NCBI RefSeq assembly: GCF_038725785.1
Contig: NZ_CP109796.1
Coordinates: forward strand, 2,728,001-2,792,000
DNA: 64,000 nt
Source: Termitidicoccus mucosus
GTDB taxonomy: Bacteria; Verrucomicrobiota; Verrucomicrobiia; Opitutales; Opitutaceae
Reading direction: 5' to 3'
This document shows positions 45,665 through 53,691 of this stretch, one piece after another; the stretch's first letter is position 1; each line of letters begins with the position of its first letter. A program made the position numbers and the translations under genes. The notes under the pieces were generated by a model that saw only the letters and a list, made by a program, of their open reading frames with translations, was not told where the DNA came from and searched no databases.

Positions 45665-45961
45665 ATGTTTTTGCTCATCACGTATGATGTTTCCATGACC
45701 GACGAGAAGGCGGGCGCGCGACGTTTGAGGCGCGTGGCCAAGGCGTGCACCTCTTACGGGACGCGTGTGCAAAAATCGGTCTTCGAGATGCAGCTTGGCC
45801 AGACAGAGTGGGTCGCATTGCGGGCTCGGCTGCTGGACGAAATCGATCCCGCGCGGGATTCGTTGCGGGTGTATTTTATCGACCAGACGAGCAAAACCCG
45901 CATAGAGCATTTTGGTGCCGGGCGACCGGCGAATCTGGTCGAGGACACGCTGGCATTGTGA
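45665..45961 (+). CDS. cas2: Cas2, spacer acquisition
   Basis: A 98-residue ferredoxin-fold protein forming the Cas1-Cas2 integration complex. The N-terminal MFLLITYDVSMTDEKAG carries the conserved Asp after the first strand, and GTRVQKSVFEMQL and LRVYFIDQTS complete the family pattern. It is the last cas gene; its stop at 45961 is followed by the leader. Confidence 0.96.
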   Translation: MFLLITYDVSMTDEKAGARRLRRVAKACTSYGTRVQKSVFEMQLGQTEWVALRARLLDEIDPARDSLRVYFIDQTSKTRIEHFGAGRPANLVEDTLAL

Positions 45962-46168
45962 CCGCGGCGAAAGGGGCGAGGCGATATGGCGTGCGAAAGC
46001 AATGCCTCCCCGGATCACGCACACGTTCGCAAGGATTGTAACTTGATAAATTTCAGCCAAGTAAGACGTATGGAAGACAAGATGCGGTCATTGTCTTTTT
46101 GCTTCTTGGCAAGATTCGCAGAACCCACCAAGTAACTTCTTGGCATATAGAGGCAAAATCTATGCGCC
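45962..46168 (+). promoter_or_regulatory. CRISPR leader
   Basis: The 207 bp between cas2 and the first repeat. The first third is GC-rich; the part from about 46035 is AT-rich with direct repeats (AACTTCTTGGCATA and CTTCTTGGCAAG). Repeat orientation (GAAAC end pointing away from cas2) and the degenerate repeat at the far end show that transcription and spacer addition start here. Confidence 0.8.
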
Positions 46169-49100
46169 GTCACTCCGAACTTCGGTTCGGAGTGCGGATT
46201 GAAACGAGAAAGACGCGGCAGTCGATGCGTGGATAACGAGTCACTCCGAACTTCGGTTCGGAGTGCGGATTGAAACTATATATGTCAAGTATAGGAAGCG
46301 GCCCACAGAAGTCACTCCGAACTTCGGTTCGGAGTGCGGATTGAAACCGGCGCTGGGCTGCAAATATGTCGAATACCGCTGGTCACTCCGAACTTCGGTT
46401 CGGAGTGCGGATTGAAACTCAGAACTCAAAGCTCGTCGGATCAAATCGAGAGTCACTCCGAACTTCGGTTCGGAGTGCGGATTGAAACATTGATGTTACC
46501 TACGCGCCGCAGTGGCTCGATGGGTCACTCCGAACTTCGGTTCGGAGTGCGGATTGAAACACATACATACACGAAGACGGGGTGACGGAAGACACGTCAC
46601 TCCGAACTTCGGTTCGGAGTGCGGATTGAAACAATACCGCCATCGAGCCACTGCGGCGCGTAGGTAGTCACTCCGAACTTCGGTTCGGAGTGCGGATTGA
46701 AACACAAGGGCGGGCTCTTTCTTATGCCGCTCCTCTGTGTCACTCCGAACTTCGGTTCGGAGTGCGGATTGAAACTCTACGAAGTTTACTTACCGTCTCC
46801 TTCCTCGGGGGTCACTCCGAACTTCGGTTCGGAGTGCGGATTGAAACTCTGGTCTTGCTGCGAATACGGTCACCAAGTCTTGTCACTCCGAACTTCGGTT
46901 CGGAGTGCGGATTGAAACTTCGACCTCATTACCACCTTATCATTTTCGGATGTCACTCCGAACTTCGGTTCGGAGTGCGGATTGAAACATGTATACGAAA
47001 AAGAAACTAGACCAATCCCTCGTCACTCCGAACTTCGGTTCGGAGTGCGGATTGAAACCCCGTCACCGAAACCCTTCCCCTCGATACCATTGTCACTCCG
47101 AACTTCGGTTCGGAGTGCGGATTGAAACATGTATACGAAAAAGAAACTAGACCAATCCCTCCCCGTCACTCCGAACTTCGGTTCGGAGTGCGGATTGAAA
47201 CCATCCCTGCACTCGCTATCGGTCTCGGTTCCGCGTCACTCCGAACTTCGGTTCGGAGTGCGGATTGAAACTCCGGTGTCACTTCCTCTGCTCTCTCGGT
47301 TCAGCGTCACTCCGAACTTCGGTTCGGAGTGCGGATTGAAACTCCGGTGTCACTTCCTCTGCTCTCTCGGTTCAGCGTCACTCCGAACTTCGGTTCGGAG
47401 TGCGGATTGAAACGTATCACTTATTCGCTTATCGAAGCAATGGTTGGTCACTCCGAACTTCGGTTCGGAGTGCGGATTGAAACTGGCGTTATCTTAACGC
47501 CCTCGGAGAGCCCAAACTGTCACTCCGAACTTCGGTTCGGAGTGCGGATTGAAACTTGAATTCTGAGACTGCTAAAGAGTCCCTGATTGTGTCACTCCGA
47601 ACTTCGGTTCGGAGTGCGGATTGAAACCGGCCCCTTCTGAGGCCAAGGCAAACAAGAGGTGTCACTCCGAACTTCGGTTCGGAGTGCGGATTGAAACGAC
47701 CAGGTCGGCGCTGGTGGTATGATATCCTCTGTCACTCCGAACTTCGGTTCGGAGTGCGGATTGAAACCGGCTGAAGGTCAGCAGCGGGTCGAGGTAGCTC
47801 ATGTCACTCCGAACTTCGGTTCGGAGTGCGGATTGAAACTTGAAGTCGCTTCATGTAGAAGCGTGGGATGGGGTCACTCCGAACTTCGGTTCGGAGTGCG
47901 GATTGAAACGTGCAGTTGCAGCGGTTGATGGAGCGTGATGCTCGGTCACTCCGAACTTCGGTTCGGAGTGCGGATTGAAACTCCACCCTTGATGGATATA
48001 TCCTCACTGGGTCGGGTCACTCCGAACTTCGGTTCGGAGTGCGGATTGAAACTATCCCTGCACTTGCTATAGGTTTGGGTTCTGCGAGTCACTCCGAACT
48101 TCGGTTCGGAGTGCGGATTGAAACTTGAAGTGTAAGAGTGTCTCCGGGGAGCACCTCATGTCACTCCGAACTTCGGTTCGGAGTGCGGATTGAAACATGC
48201 GCTGTGTTCACGAGGCTTCCCTTCATGACTGTCACTCCGAACTTCGGTTCGGAGTGCGGATTGAAACACCTCTGCTTTCAATGCTTCGGAGGCCGCCCGT
48301 TGTCACTCCGAACTTCGGTTCGGAGTGCGGATTGAAACAAGCGACGTGAATGGGCTATGCGTTGTGTCCATGGTCACTCCGAACTTCGGTTCGGAGTGCG
48401 GATTGAAACGTTCATTGACGTCGCCTCTATCCCTGACTTCCAGGTCACTCCGAACTTCGGTTCGGAGTGCGGATTGAAACATAGGTTTAGGCTCTGCGAT
48501 TGCGACATCTGCGTGTCACTCCGAACTTCGGTTCGGAGTGCGGATTGAAACGCATCGATAAATGTGCGAGTGATACGATGGACGTGTCACTCCGAACTTC
48601 GGTTCGGAGTGCGGATTGAAACCATCCCACGCTTCTACATGAAGCGCCTTGAAAAGTCACTCCGAACTTCGGTTCGGAGTGCGGATTGAAACATTTATTG
48701 AGCGCGCTCACCTTGCGCGTGAGCGAGGGTCACTCCGAACTTCGGTTCGGAGTGCGGATTGAAACCAGAAGCTCGTGCTGATGCAGGCCAACATCATGCG
48801 GTCACTCCGAACTTCGGTTCGGAGTGCGGATTGAAACTTTCGGCACAAGATGGAACCAATCCTGCGGATCGGTCACTCCGAACTTCGGTTCGGAGTGCGG
48901 ATTGAAACCTTCTAAAAACGATCGCGCCGGGTGGTGCATACCCGTCACTCCGAACTTCGGTTCGGAGTGCGGATTGAAACCACAAGGTCACGGGCGGCAC
49001 TGTGCGCCCCCGCGTCACTCCGAACTTCGGTTCGGAGTGCGGATTGAAACTCGGAGGAGTTCGAGGCCAGCATCGAGCGCGACGGGTCACTCCGAACTTC

Positions 49101-49325
49101 GGTTCGGAGTGCGGATTGAAACCAATAGAGCACAATCAGAATGCACGAACAGCGCGGTCACTCCGAACTTCGGTTCGGAGTGCGGATTGAAACAGGCGGA
49201 GCGGTATGGATTTACGCAATCCCCGGCGCGTCACTCCGAACTTCGGTTCGGAGTGCGGATTGAAACATAGAGGGCGCGCTCGTGCCAATCGGCCTGCCGG
49301 TCACTCCGAACTTCGGTTCGGAGTG
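46169..49325 (+). CRISPR. Type I-C CRISPR array, 44 full repeats + 1 truncated, 44 spacers
   Basis: A 37-nt repeat, beginning GTCACTCCGAACTTCGG and ending GGAGTGCGGATTGAAAC, recurs from 46169 with no variation that I can see. Spacers are 33-36 nt. The repeat holds a 10-bp stem CACTCCGAAC / GTTCGGAGTG closed by a TTCG tetraloop; after the stem are exactly 11 nt (CGGATTGAAAC), the 5' handle expected of Cas5d cleavage. The last repeat (49300-49325) stops at the end of the stem and lacks the handle. Spacers 16 and 17 (47272-47305, 47343-47376) are identical. Spacers 12 and 14 share their 5' ends but differ in length. Several spacers match one another as overlapping or synonymous variants. Short open frames across the array are artefacts. 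Confidence 0.98.
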
Positions 49326-49420
49326 GCTCAGTCACTCCGCTCACCTATGGAAATACCATTTAAGCCCATACCCATCAAACTAATGCAGTCCCATGTCCAT
49401 CATTTTGAATGGCAATAGAT

Positions 49421-49987
49421 TCAATTCAGCGCCAAAAAATTTTCCAGCATCCTCATCCCTCCTTCGGTGGCGATGGATTCGGGGTGGAATTGCACGCCCC
49501 AGATCGGAAGCGTCTTGTGGCGCAGGCCCATGATCTCCCCTTCGGCGGTCTCCGCAGTGATTTCGAGGCAGTCGGGCAGCGTCGCCCGCTCGACCAGCAG
49601 CGAATGATAACGCGTCGCCGGAAACCCCTGCGGCAGTCCCCGGAACACATCGGTGTCCTTGTGCAGGATGGGCGAGGTTTTCCCGTGCATCAGGCGCTCC
49701 GCGCGCACCACCCGCCCGCCAAAATACTGGCCGATCGACTGGTGCCCGAGGCAGACGCCGAACAGCGGTTTCTTCCCCGCAAAGGCCGCGATGATGTCGA
49801 GCGTGACCCCCGCCTCGCTCGGCGAGCACGGACCGGGCGAAAGCAGCACCCGATCGGGATTCAGCGCAAGCGCCTCCGCCGGCGTGATTTCGTTGTTGCG
49901 AAACACGCGCTGCTCCACGCCGAGCTGCCCGAAATACTGGACGAGGTTGTAAGTAAACGAGTCGAAGTTGTCGATGACGAGGAGCAC
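49421..49987 (-). CDS. pabA: Glutamine amidotransferase of para-aminobenzoate/anthranilate synthase
   Basis: A 188-residue class I glutamine amidotransferase (PabA/TrpG) supplying ammonia for p-aminobenzoate or anthranilate synthesis. [19 protein letters not shown] opens the protein; the nucleophile elbow is [16 protein letters not shown], and the catalytic His-Glu are in [18 protein letters not shown] at 49987 is chosen as start because it gives the normal length and N-terminus; the frame remains open upstream into folP antisense. Position divergent from the folate genes favours the PabA role, though such proteins often serve both pathways. Confidence 0.88.
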   Translation of the reverse strand: MLLVIDNFDSFTYNLVQYFGQLGVEQRVFRNNEITPAEALALNPDRVLLSPGPCSPSEAGVTLDIIAAFAGKKPLFGVCLGHQSIGQYFGGRVVRAERLMHGKTSPILHKDTDVFRGLPQGFPATRYHSLLVERATLPDCLEITAETAEGEIMGLRHKTLPIWGVQFHPESIATEGGMRMLENFLALN

Positions 49988-50114
49988 GTCCGGACATTTT
50001 GCGTTTTCAGTCCCAGGGTCAAGCGGCCAGCGCGGCGAGCCTCCGCGCGGGCTTGCGTCCGCCGCCCCGACATGCGAGCCAATGCGGCAAACCGCCGCCC
50101 GAACATTTTTCTTC

Positions 50115-51206
50115 ATGAGTCCTCCCTCATCAGCGCCAGCATCCATCACCTCCCCCACCCCGCTCGATTGGCAAAGCCCGCACGGACGTCCGCTGCCGAC
50201 GGGCATCGACCCGGCGGGCTTGCGCACGCTGGTCATGGCGGTCCTGAACGTGACCCCCGACTCGTTTTCCGACGGCGGGCAATTTCACTCCACCCAGGCG
50301 GTGGTTGATCGCGCCGGCATGCTGCTCGGGGAGGGCGCCGACCTGCTCGATGTCGGCGGCGAATCCACCCGGCCCGGCCACATGCCGGTCGGCGAGGCCG
50401 AGGAGCAAGAGCGCGTCCTGCCTGTGATCGAGGCGCTGCGCAAGGCCTTCCCGGCAACGCCCATCTCCATCGACACCCATCGGGCGGCCGTTGCCCGCGC
50501 TGCGATCCGTGCCGGGGCCGACATTATCAATGACATCTGGGGCGGCATGTCCGGCATGGATGCCGCCGCCTGGCGGGCATGGCGCGAAGCCGGCACCGGC
50601 AATGCCGGTGCAAATCCCAAATCCCTTCCGAGCGAAGCGAGAAGCCCGACAATCCCTTCCGAGCGAAGCGAGAAACCTGGCAATCCCAACAGCACCGGCA
50701 CCCCCGCAGCCGCGGCCACGCCACCGATTTCGCCCATGGCCCGCGTGATGGCCGAAGCGCGCTGTCCCGTCATCCTGATGCACAACCGCATGTCGGGACG
50801 CGACTACACCGGCTTCTGGCCGGATGTGCTGCTCGACCTCCGCGCCAGCATCGCCATGACGCGCGCGGCGGGCGTGGCGGAAAACCAGATCTGGCTCGAT
50901 CCCGGCTTCGGCTTCGCCAAGGACGCCGCCGAAAACCTGGAGGTGCTCAGGCATCTCGGCCGCATCGCCGCGCTTGGCCATCCCGTGCTGCTCGGCACGT
51001 CGCGCAAATCGACCATCGGGCGCGTGTTGGACGAGCCGATACCGGCGCAGCGCGGCGCGGGCACCGCCGCCACGCTCGTGTGGGGCGTGCAGCAGGGCGC
51101 GCGCATGGTGCGTGTCCACGACGTCGCCGATATGCAGCCCTTTCTCCGCATGGCCGACGCCATCCGCTCCGGGCTGGCATGGCGGAAGGCTTCGCCTTCA
51201 GTTTAA
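50115..51206 (+). CDS. folP: Dihydropteroate synthase
   Basis: A 363-residue folate enzyme joining p-aminobenzoate to the pterin. Motifs are [81 protein letters not shown] and [11 protein letters not shown]. It is longer than the usual 270-290 residues because of an N-terminal Pro/Ser-rich lead and an in-frame insertion of about 45 residues (50600-50735) between [11 protein letters not shown] and the LMHNR strand, made of repeated short words. ATG 50115 is the most upstream start before the domain; an internal start is possible. The stop codon lies inside an inverted repeat arm. Confidence 0.9.
   Translation: MSPPSSAPASITSPTPLDWQSPHGRPLPTGIDPAGLRTLVMAVLNVTPDSFSDGGQFHSTQAVVDRAGMLLGEGADLLDVGGESTRPGHMPVGEAEEQERVLPVIEALRKAFPATPISIDTHRAAVARAAIRAGADIINDIWGGMSGMDAAAWRAWREAGTGNAGANPKSLPSEARSPTIPSERSEKPGNPNSTGTPAAAATPPISPMARVMAEARCPVILMHNRMSGRDYTGFWPDVLLDLRASIAMTRAAGVAENQIWLDPGFGFAKDAAENLEVLRHLGRIAALGHPVLLGTSRKSTIGRVLDEPIPAQRGAGTAATLVWGVQQGARMVRVHDVADMQPFLRMADAIRSGLAWRKASPSV
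50613..50692 (+). repeat. In-frame short-word repeat insertion within folP
   Basis: The word AATCCCTTCCGAGCGAAGCG followed by AGAA occurs at 50633 and 50657, preceded by AAATCCCAAATCCC and followed by another CAATCCC. It encodes a Ser/Pro/Glu/Arg-rich loop ([18 protein letters not shown]) with no counterpart in other dihydropteroate synthases. The reading frame is preserved. Confidence 0.75.
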
Positions 51207-51296
51207 GTTGAAAGTTTAAGTTTAAGTTCAAACCATCATCCTGCTTCCCCGCGCGCCGCACTTTTCAATTTCAACTTAAACTTCCAACTTAAACTG
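51199..51296. repeat. Inverted repeat, AAGTTTAAGTT family copy 2
   Basis: Arms of 34 nt at 51199-51232 (CAGTTTAAGTTGAAAGTTTA...) and 51263-51296 pair with about four mismatches. The left arm contains the folP stop codon TAA (51204-51206). It lies between folP and folB. Confidence 0.85.
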
Positions 51297-51323
51297 GCCG
51301 CGAAGCGGCCCCGCCCCCTTCCC

Positions 51324-51689
51324 ATGCACGATTCGCTCACACTTTCCCGCATGCGCTTCAACGCCTGTCACGGCGTGCTGGCATCGGAGCAAAAACAGCC
51401 GCAGCCCTGGGAGGTCACGGCGCGGCTCGAACTGCCGCTCGCCGACGCGGGCCGGAGCGACGAACTGGACCGGAGCATCGACTACCGCGACATCCATGCG
51501 GCGGTGCGCGCCGTGATGGAAGGTCCGCCGCGCAAACTCGCCGAGACGCTGGCGGAGGCCATCGCCTCCGCGCTGCTCACGCGTTTCCCCGCCGTGCGCG
51601 CCGTGGAGGTCGAGGTATGCAAAACGCATCCGCCCGTCGATTTCGCCTTCGCTGGTCTGCTCGTGCGGATTCGCCGCGAACGGCAATGA
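51324..51689 (+). CDS. folB: Dihydroneopterin aldolase
   Basis: A 121-residue enzyme making 6-hydroxymethyl-dihydropterin. The N-terminal MRFNACHGVLASEQKQPQPWEV matches the family's YHGVLPEE region with the catalytic Glu, ELDRSIDYRDIHAAV is the conserved dimer segment, and AVEVEVCKTHPPVDF holds the C-terminal Lys-x-x-Pro motif. The stop overlaps the folK start by ATGA (51686-51689). Confidence 0.92.
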   Translation: MHDSLTLSRMRFNACHGVLASEQKQPQPWEVTARLELPLADAGRSDELDRSIDYRDIHAAVRAVMEGPPRKLAETLAEAIASALLTRFPAVRAVEVEVCKTHPPVDFAFAGLLVRIRRERQ

Positions 51690-52255
51690 GCGCCACCCGT
51701 CAGGCCTTTATCAGCGCCGGCTCGAATCTCGGCGATCGCGCGGAAACCCTGCGCGCCGCGATGGCGGTTTTGGCGCGCACGCCTGGAATCGCGCGCGCCG
51801 AATCGTCCCCCATCTACAAAACCGCCCCTGTGGATGTCCTCGACCAGCCCGCGTTTCTGAACCTCGCCGCCGGAATCGAAACCACCCTCGCGCCCGAAGC
51901 ACTGCTGTCCCGCCTGCAAGAAATCGAAAGCCAGTTCGGCCGCGCGCGCAATCCGTCGCGCCCACGCGGCCCGCGCACGCTCGACCTGGATCTGCTGCTT
52001 TACGAGGGTGAAACCCGCTCTACCCCGCAGCTCATCCTGCCCCACCCGCGCATGTGGCGGCGCGCTTTTGTGCTGGTGCCGCTGCGGGAATTGGTGGAAA
52101 CGCACGCGGGCTGGATGCGCGGCGAAGCGTGGGCGGAAACGCGCAAACAACTCAACGCCCTGGTCCGCGATCCCGTCATCGCCGCGCAACGCATTGCGAT
52201 TGCGCGCGGCCGTGCGCTTGCAAAATCACCACGGCGCGACAGCTCCCGTTCGTAA
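51686..52255 (+). CDS. folK: 2-amino-4-hydroxy-6-hydroxymethyldihydropteridine diphosphokinase
   Basis: A 189-residue pyrophosphokinase activating the pterin for FolP. Motifs are FISAGSNLGDRAETLR, PIYKTAPVDVLDQPAFLN, RGPRTLDLDLLLYE (metal-binding Asp pair) and LPHPRMWRRAFVLVPL. The last residues (KSPRRDSSRS) and the stop codon are encoded within the TCGTAAATCGT repeat that follows, so its C-terminus may have been changed by that insertion. It is coupled with folB. Confidence 0.93.
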   Translation: MSATRQAFISAGSNLGDRAETLRAAMAVLARTPGIARAESSPIYKTAPVDVLDQPAFLNLAAGIETTLAPEALLSRLQEIESQFGRARNPSRPRGPRTLDLDLLLYEGETRSTPQLILPHPRMWRRAFVLVPLRELVETHAGWMRGEAWAETRKQLNALVRDPVIAAQRIAIARGRALAKSPRRDSSRS

Positions 52256-52282
52256 ATCGTCCATCGTAATTCGTAATTTCCC
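52249..52282. repeat. TCGTAAATCGT-family repeat, single arm
   Basis: This is one arm (TTCGTAAATCGTCCATCGTA and on to TTTCCC) of the family seen as a full inverted repeat at 56461-56584. It supplies the folK stop codon (52253-52255) and ends at the tgt start. Confidence 0.8.
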
Positions 52283-53434
52283 ATGCCCGACCACTTCCAA
52301 CTCCTCGCCACCGATACCGCCGGCGGCACCGCCGCGCGGCGCGGACGCCTCCGCACGCGGCACGGCGTCATCGAGACCCCCATCTTCATGCCCGTCGGCA
52401 CGCAGGGCACGGTGAAGGCGGTCACGCCCGCGCAGCTCCGCGAGATCGGCGCGCAGATCATCCTCGGCAACACCTACCACCTCAACCTCCGCCCGACCAG
52501 CGAGCTCATCCGCGACTTGGGCGGCCTGCACACATTCATGGGCTGGGACGGCCCCATCCTCACCGACAGCGGAGGTTTTCAGGTTTTCAGCCTCGCGAAG
52601 CTGCGCGACATCCGCGAGGACGGCATCGCCTTCCAGTCGCATGTGGACGGCGCGAAGCTTTTTCTCGGCCCGCGCGAGGTCATGGCCATCCAGCAAAACC
52701 TCGGCAGCGACATCGCCATGGTCATCGACGAATGCCCGCCCTGGCCCTGCGAACGCGACGCCTGCGCGCGCGCCGTCGGGCGCAGCCTCCGCTGGGCGAA
52801 GCAATGCCGCGACATCGCCGCCGACAGCGGCTTCCTCGCCGCCGGGCACCATGTGTTCGCCATCGCGCAGGGCTCCACCTTCGACGACCTCCGCCGCGAG
52901 GCCGCCGAGTCGCTGGCCGCGCTCGATTTTCCCGGCTACGCCGTCGGCGGCGTGAGCGTCGGCGAACCCGAGCCGGAAATGCTCAAGCAGGTCGGCGCGA
53001 CCACGCCGTTTCTTCCCGCGGACAAGCCGCGCTACACCATGGGCCTCGGCACGCCGCCGCAGATGCTGAAAATGATCGCGCTCGGCGTGGACATGTTCGA
53101 CTGCGTGATGCCCACGCGCGTCGCGCGCAACGGCCTCGCCTTCACGCCCGACGGCCCCATCAACCTGCGCAACGAAAAATACCGCGCCGACCCGCGCCCG
53201 ATTTGCGAGGGTCTGGACAACTACACCGCGCGCTTCTCGCGCGCCTATCTGCGCCACCTCGCCACGACCAACGAGATGCTCGGCGGCACGCTCCTCTCGA
53301 TGCACAACCTGCATTTCTTCCTCGACCTCATGGCGCAGGCCCGCGCGCACATCGAGGCCGGCGACTACGCCGGCTGGCACCGCGCGTGGATCGCGCGCTA
53401 CGAGGCCGGAGCCGCTGAACGCACGGCAAAATAA
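52283..53434 (+). CDS. tgt: tRNA-guanine transglycosylase with altered zinc site
   Basis: A 383-residue enzyme exchanging G34 of certain tRNAs for preQ1 on the way to queuosine. GNTYHLNLRP, LTDSGGFQVFSLAKLR (catalytic Asp), VGGVSVGEPEPEM and the nucleophile block MFDCVMPTRVARNG are present. The zinc motif that normally follows (CxCxxC before a YSRAYL-like block) reads here CEGLDNYTARFSRAYLRHL: aligned on FSRAYL, the three Cys are Leu, Asn and Ala. A later His (SMHNLHF) is kept. The protein may fold without zinc. It is downstream of the folate genes. Confidence 0.92.
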   Translation: MPDHFQLLATDTAGGTAARRGRLRTRHGVIETPIFMPVGTQGTVKAVTPAQLREIGAQIILGNTYHLNLRPTSELIRDLGGLHTFMGWDGPILTDSGGFQVFSLAKLRDIREDGIAFQSHVDGAKLFLGPREVMAIQQNLGSDIAMVIDECPPWPCERDACARAVGRSLRWAKQCRDIAADSGFLAAGHHVFAIAQGSTFDDLRREAAESLAALDFPGYAVGGVSVGEPEPEMLKQVGATTPFLPADKPRYTMGLGTPPQMLKMIALGVDMFDCVMPTRVARNGLAFTPDGPINLRNEKYRADPRPICEGLDNYTARFSRAYLRHLATTNEMLGGTLLSMHNLHFFLDLMAQARAHIEAGDYAGWHRAWIARYEAGAAERTAK

Positions 53435-53524
53435 ATCGCGTTCATCACGGCGTGGGCGCCGATCCGATATTGAGGTTTTTTGTGTTCGCAGGGCGCGGGG
53501 TTCCCGGAAACGCGACAGCGCCGT

Positions 53525-53647
53525 AGCGCAGGCATTCTGCCTGCCGTCTCCAACTTGTCACGCGAAGCGTGGCATTTTTCAGGAAAAAGAAAAAAGTCAG
53601 CAGCGCTTCGCGCCTCCGGTTTCGACGGCAGGCAGGATGCCTGCGCT
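53525..53647. repeat. Inverted repeat between tgt and LysE gene
   Basis: The arms AGCGCAGGCATTCTGCCTGC (from 53525 to 53548) and GACGGCAGGCAGGATGCCTG (from 53624 to 53647) pair with one mismatch in 24. The interior contains the smaller stem CACGCGAAGCGTG. It lies between two convergent genes and may work as a bidirectional terminator-like structure. Confidence 0.8.
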
Positions 53648-53691
53648 GCGCAAATCCCAAAAGGACCGCACAGAGATCTTCCCGCCAAACC

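Noticed and set aside
47202-47234. Spacer 15 peptide as ATP synthase subunit c (possible self-targeting)
   Set aside because: The Ala/Gly-rich peptide resembles subunit c only in composition, and three codon-diverged versions in the array fit a phage gene better.
46241-49270. Many short open frames across the CRISPR array, on both strands
   Set aside because: They are translations of the 37-nt repeat (for example VTPNFGSECGLK) joined through spacers and have no independent coding support.
50600-50735. folP insertion as an intron or intein
   Set aside because: The frame is continuous, there are no splice motifs, and the sequence is short repeated words.
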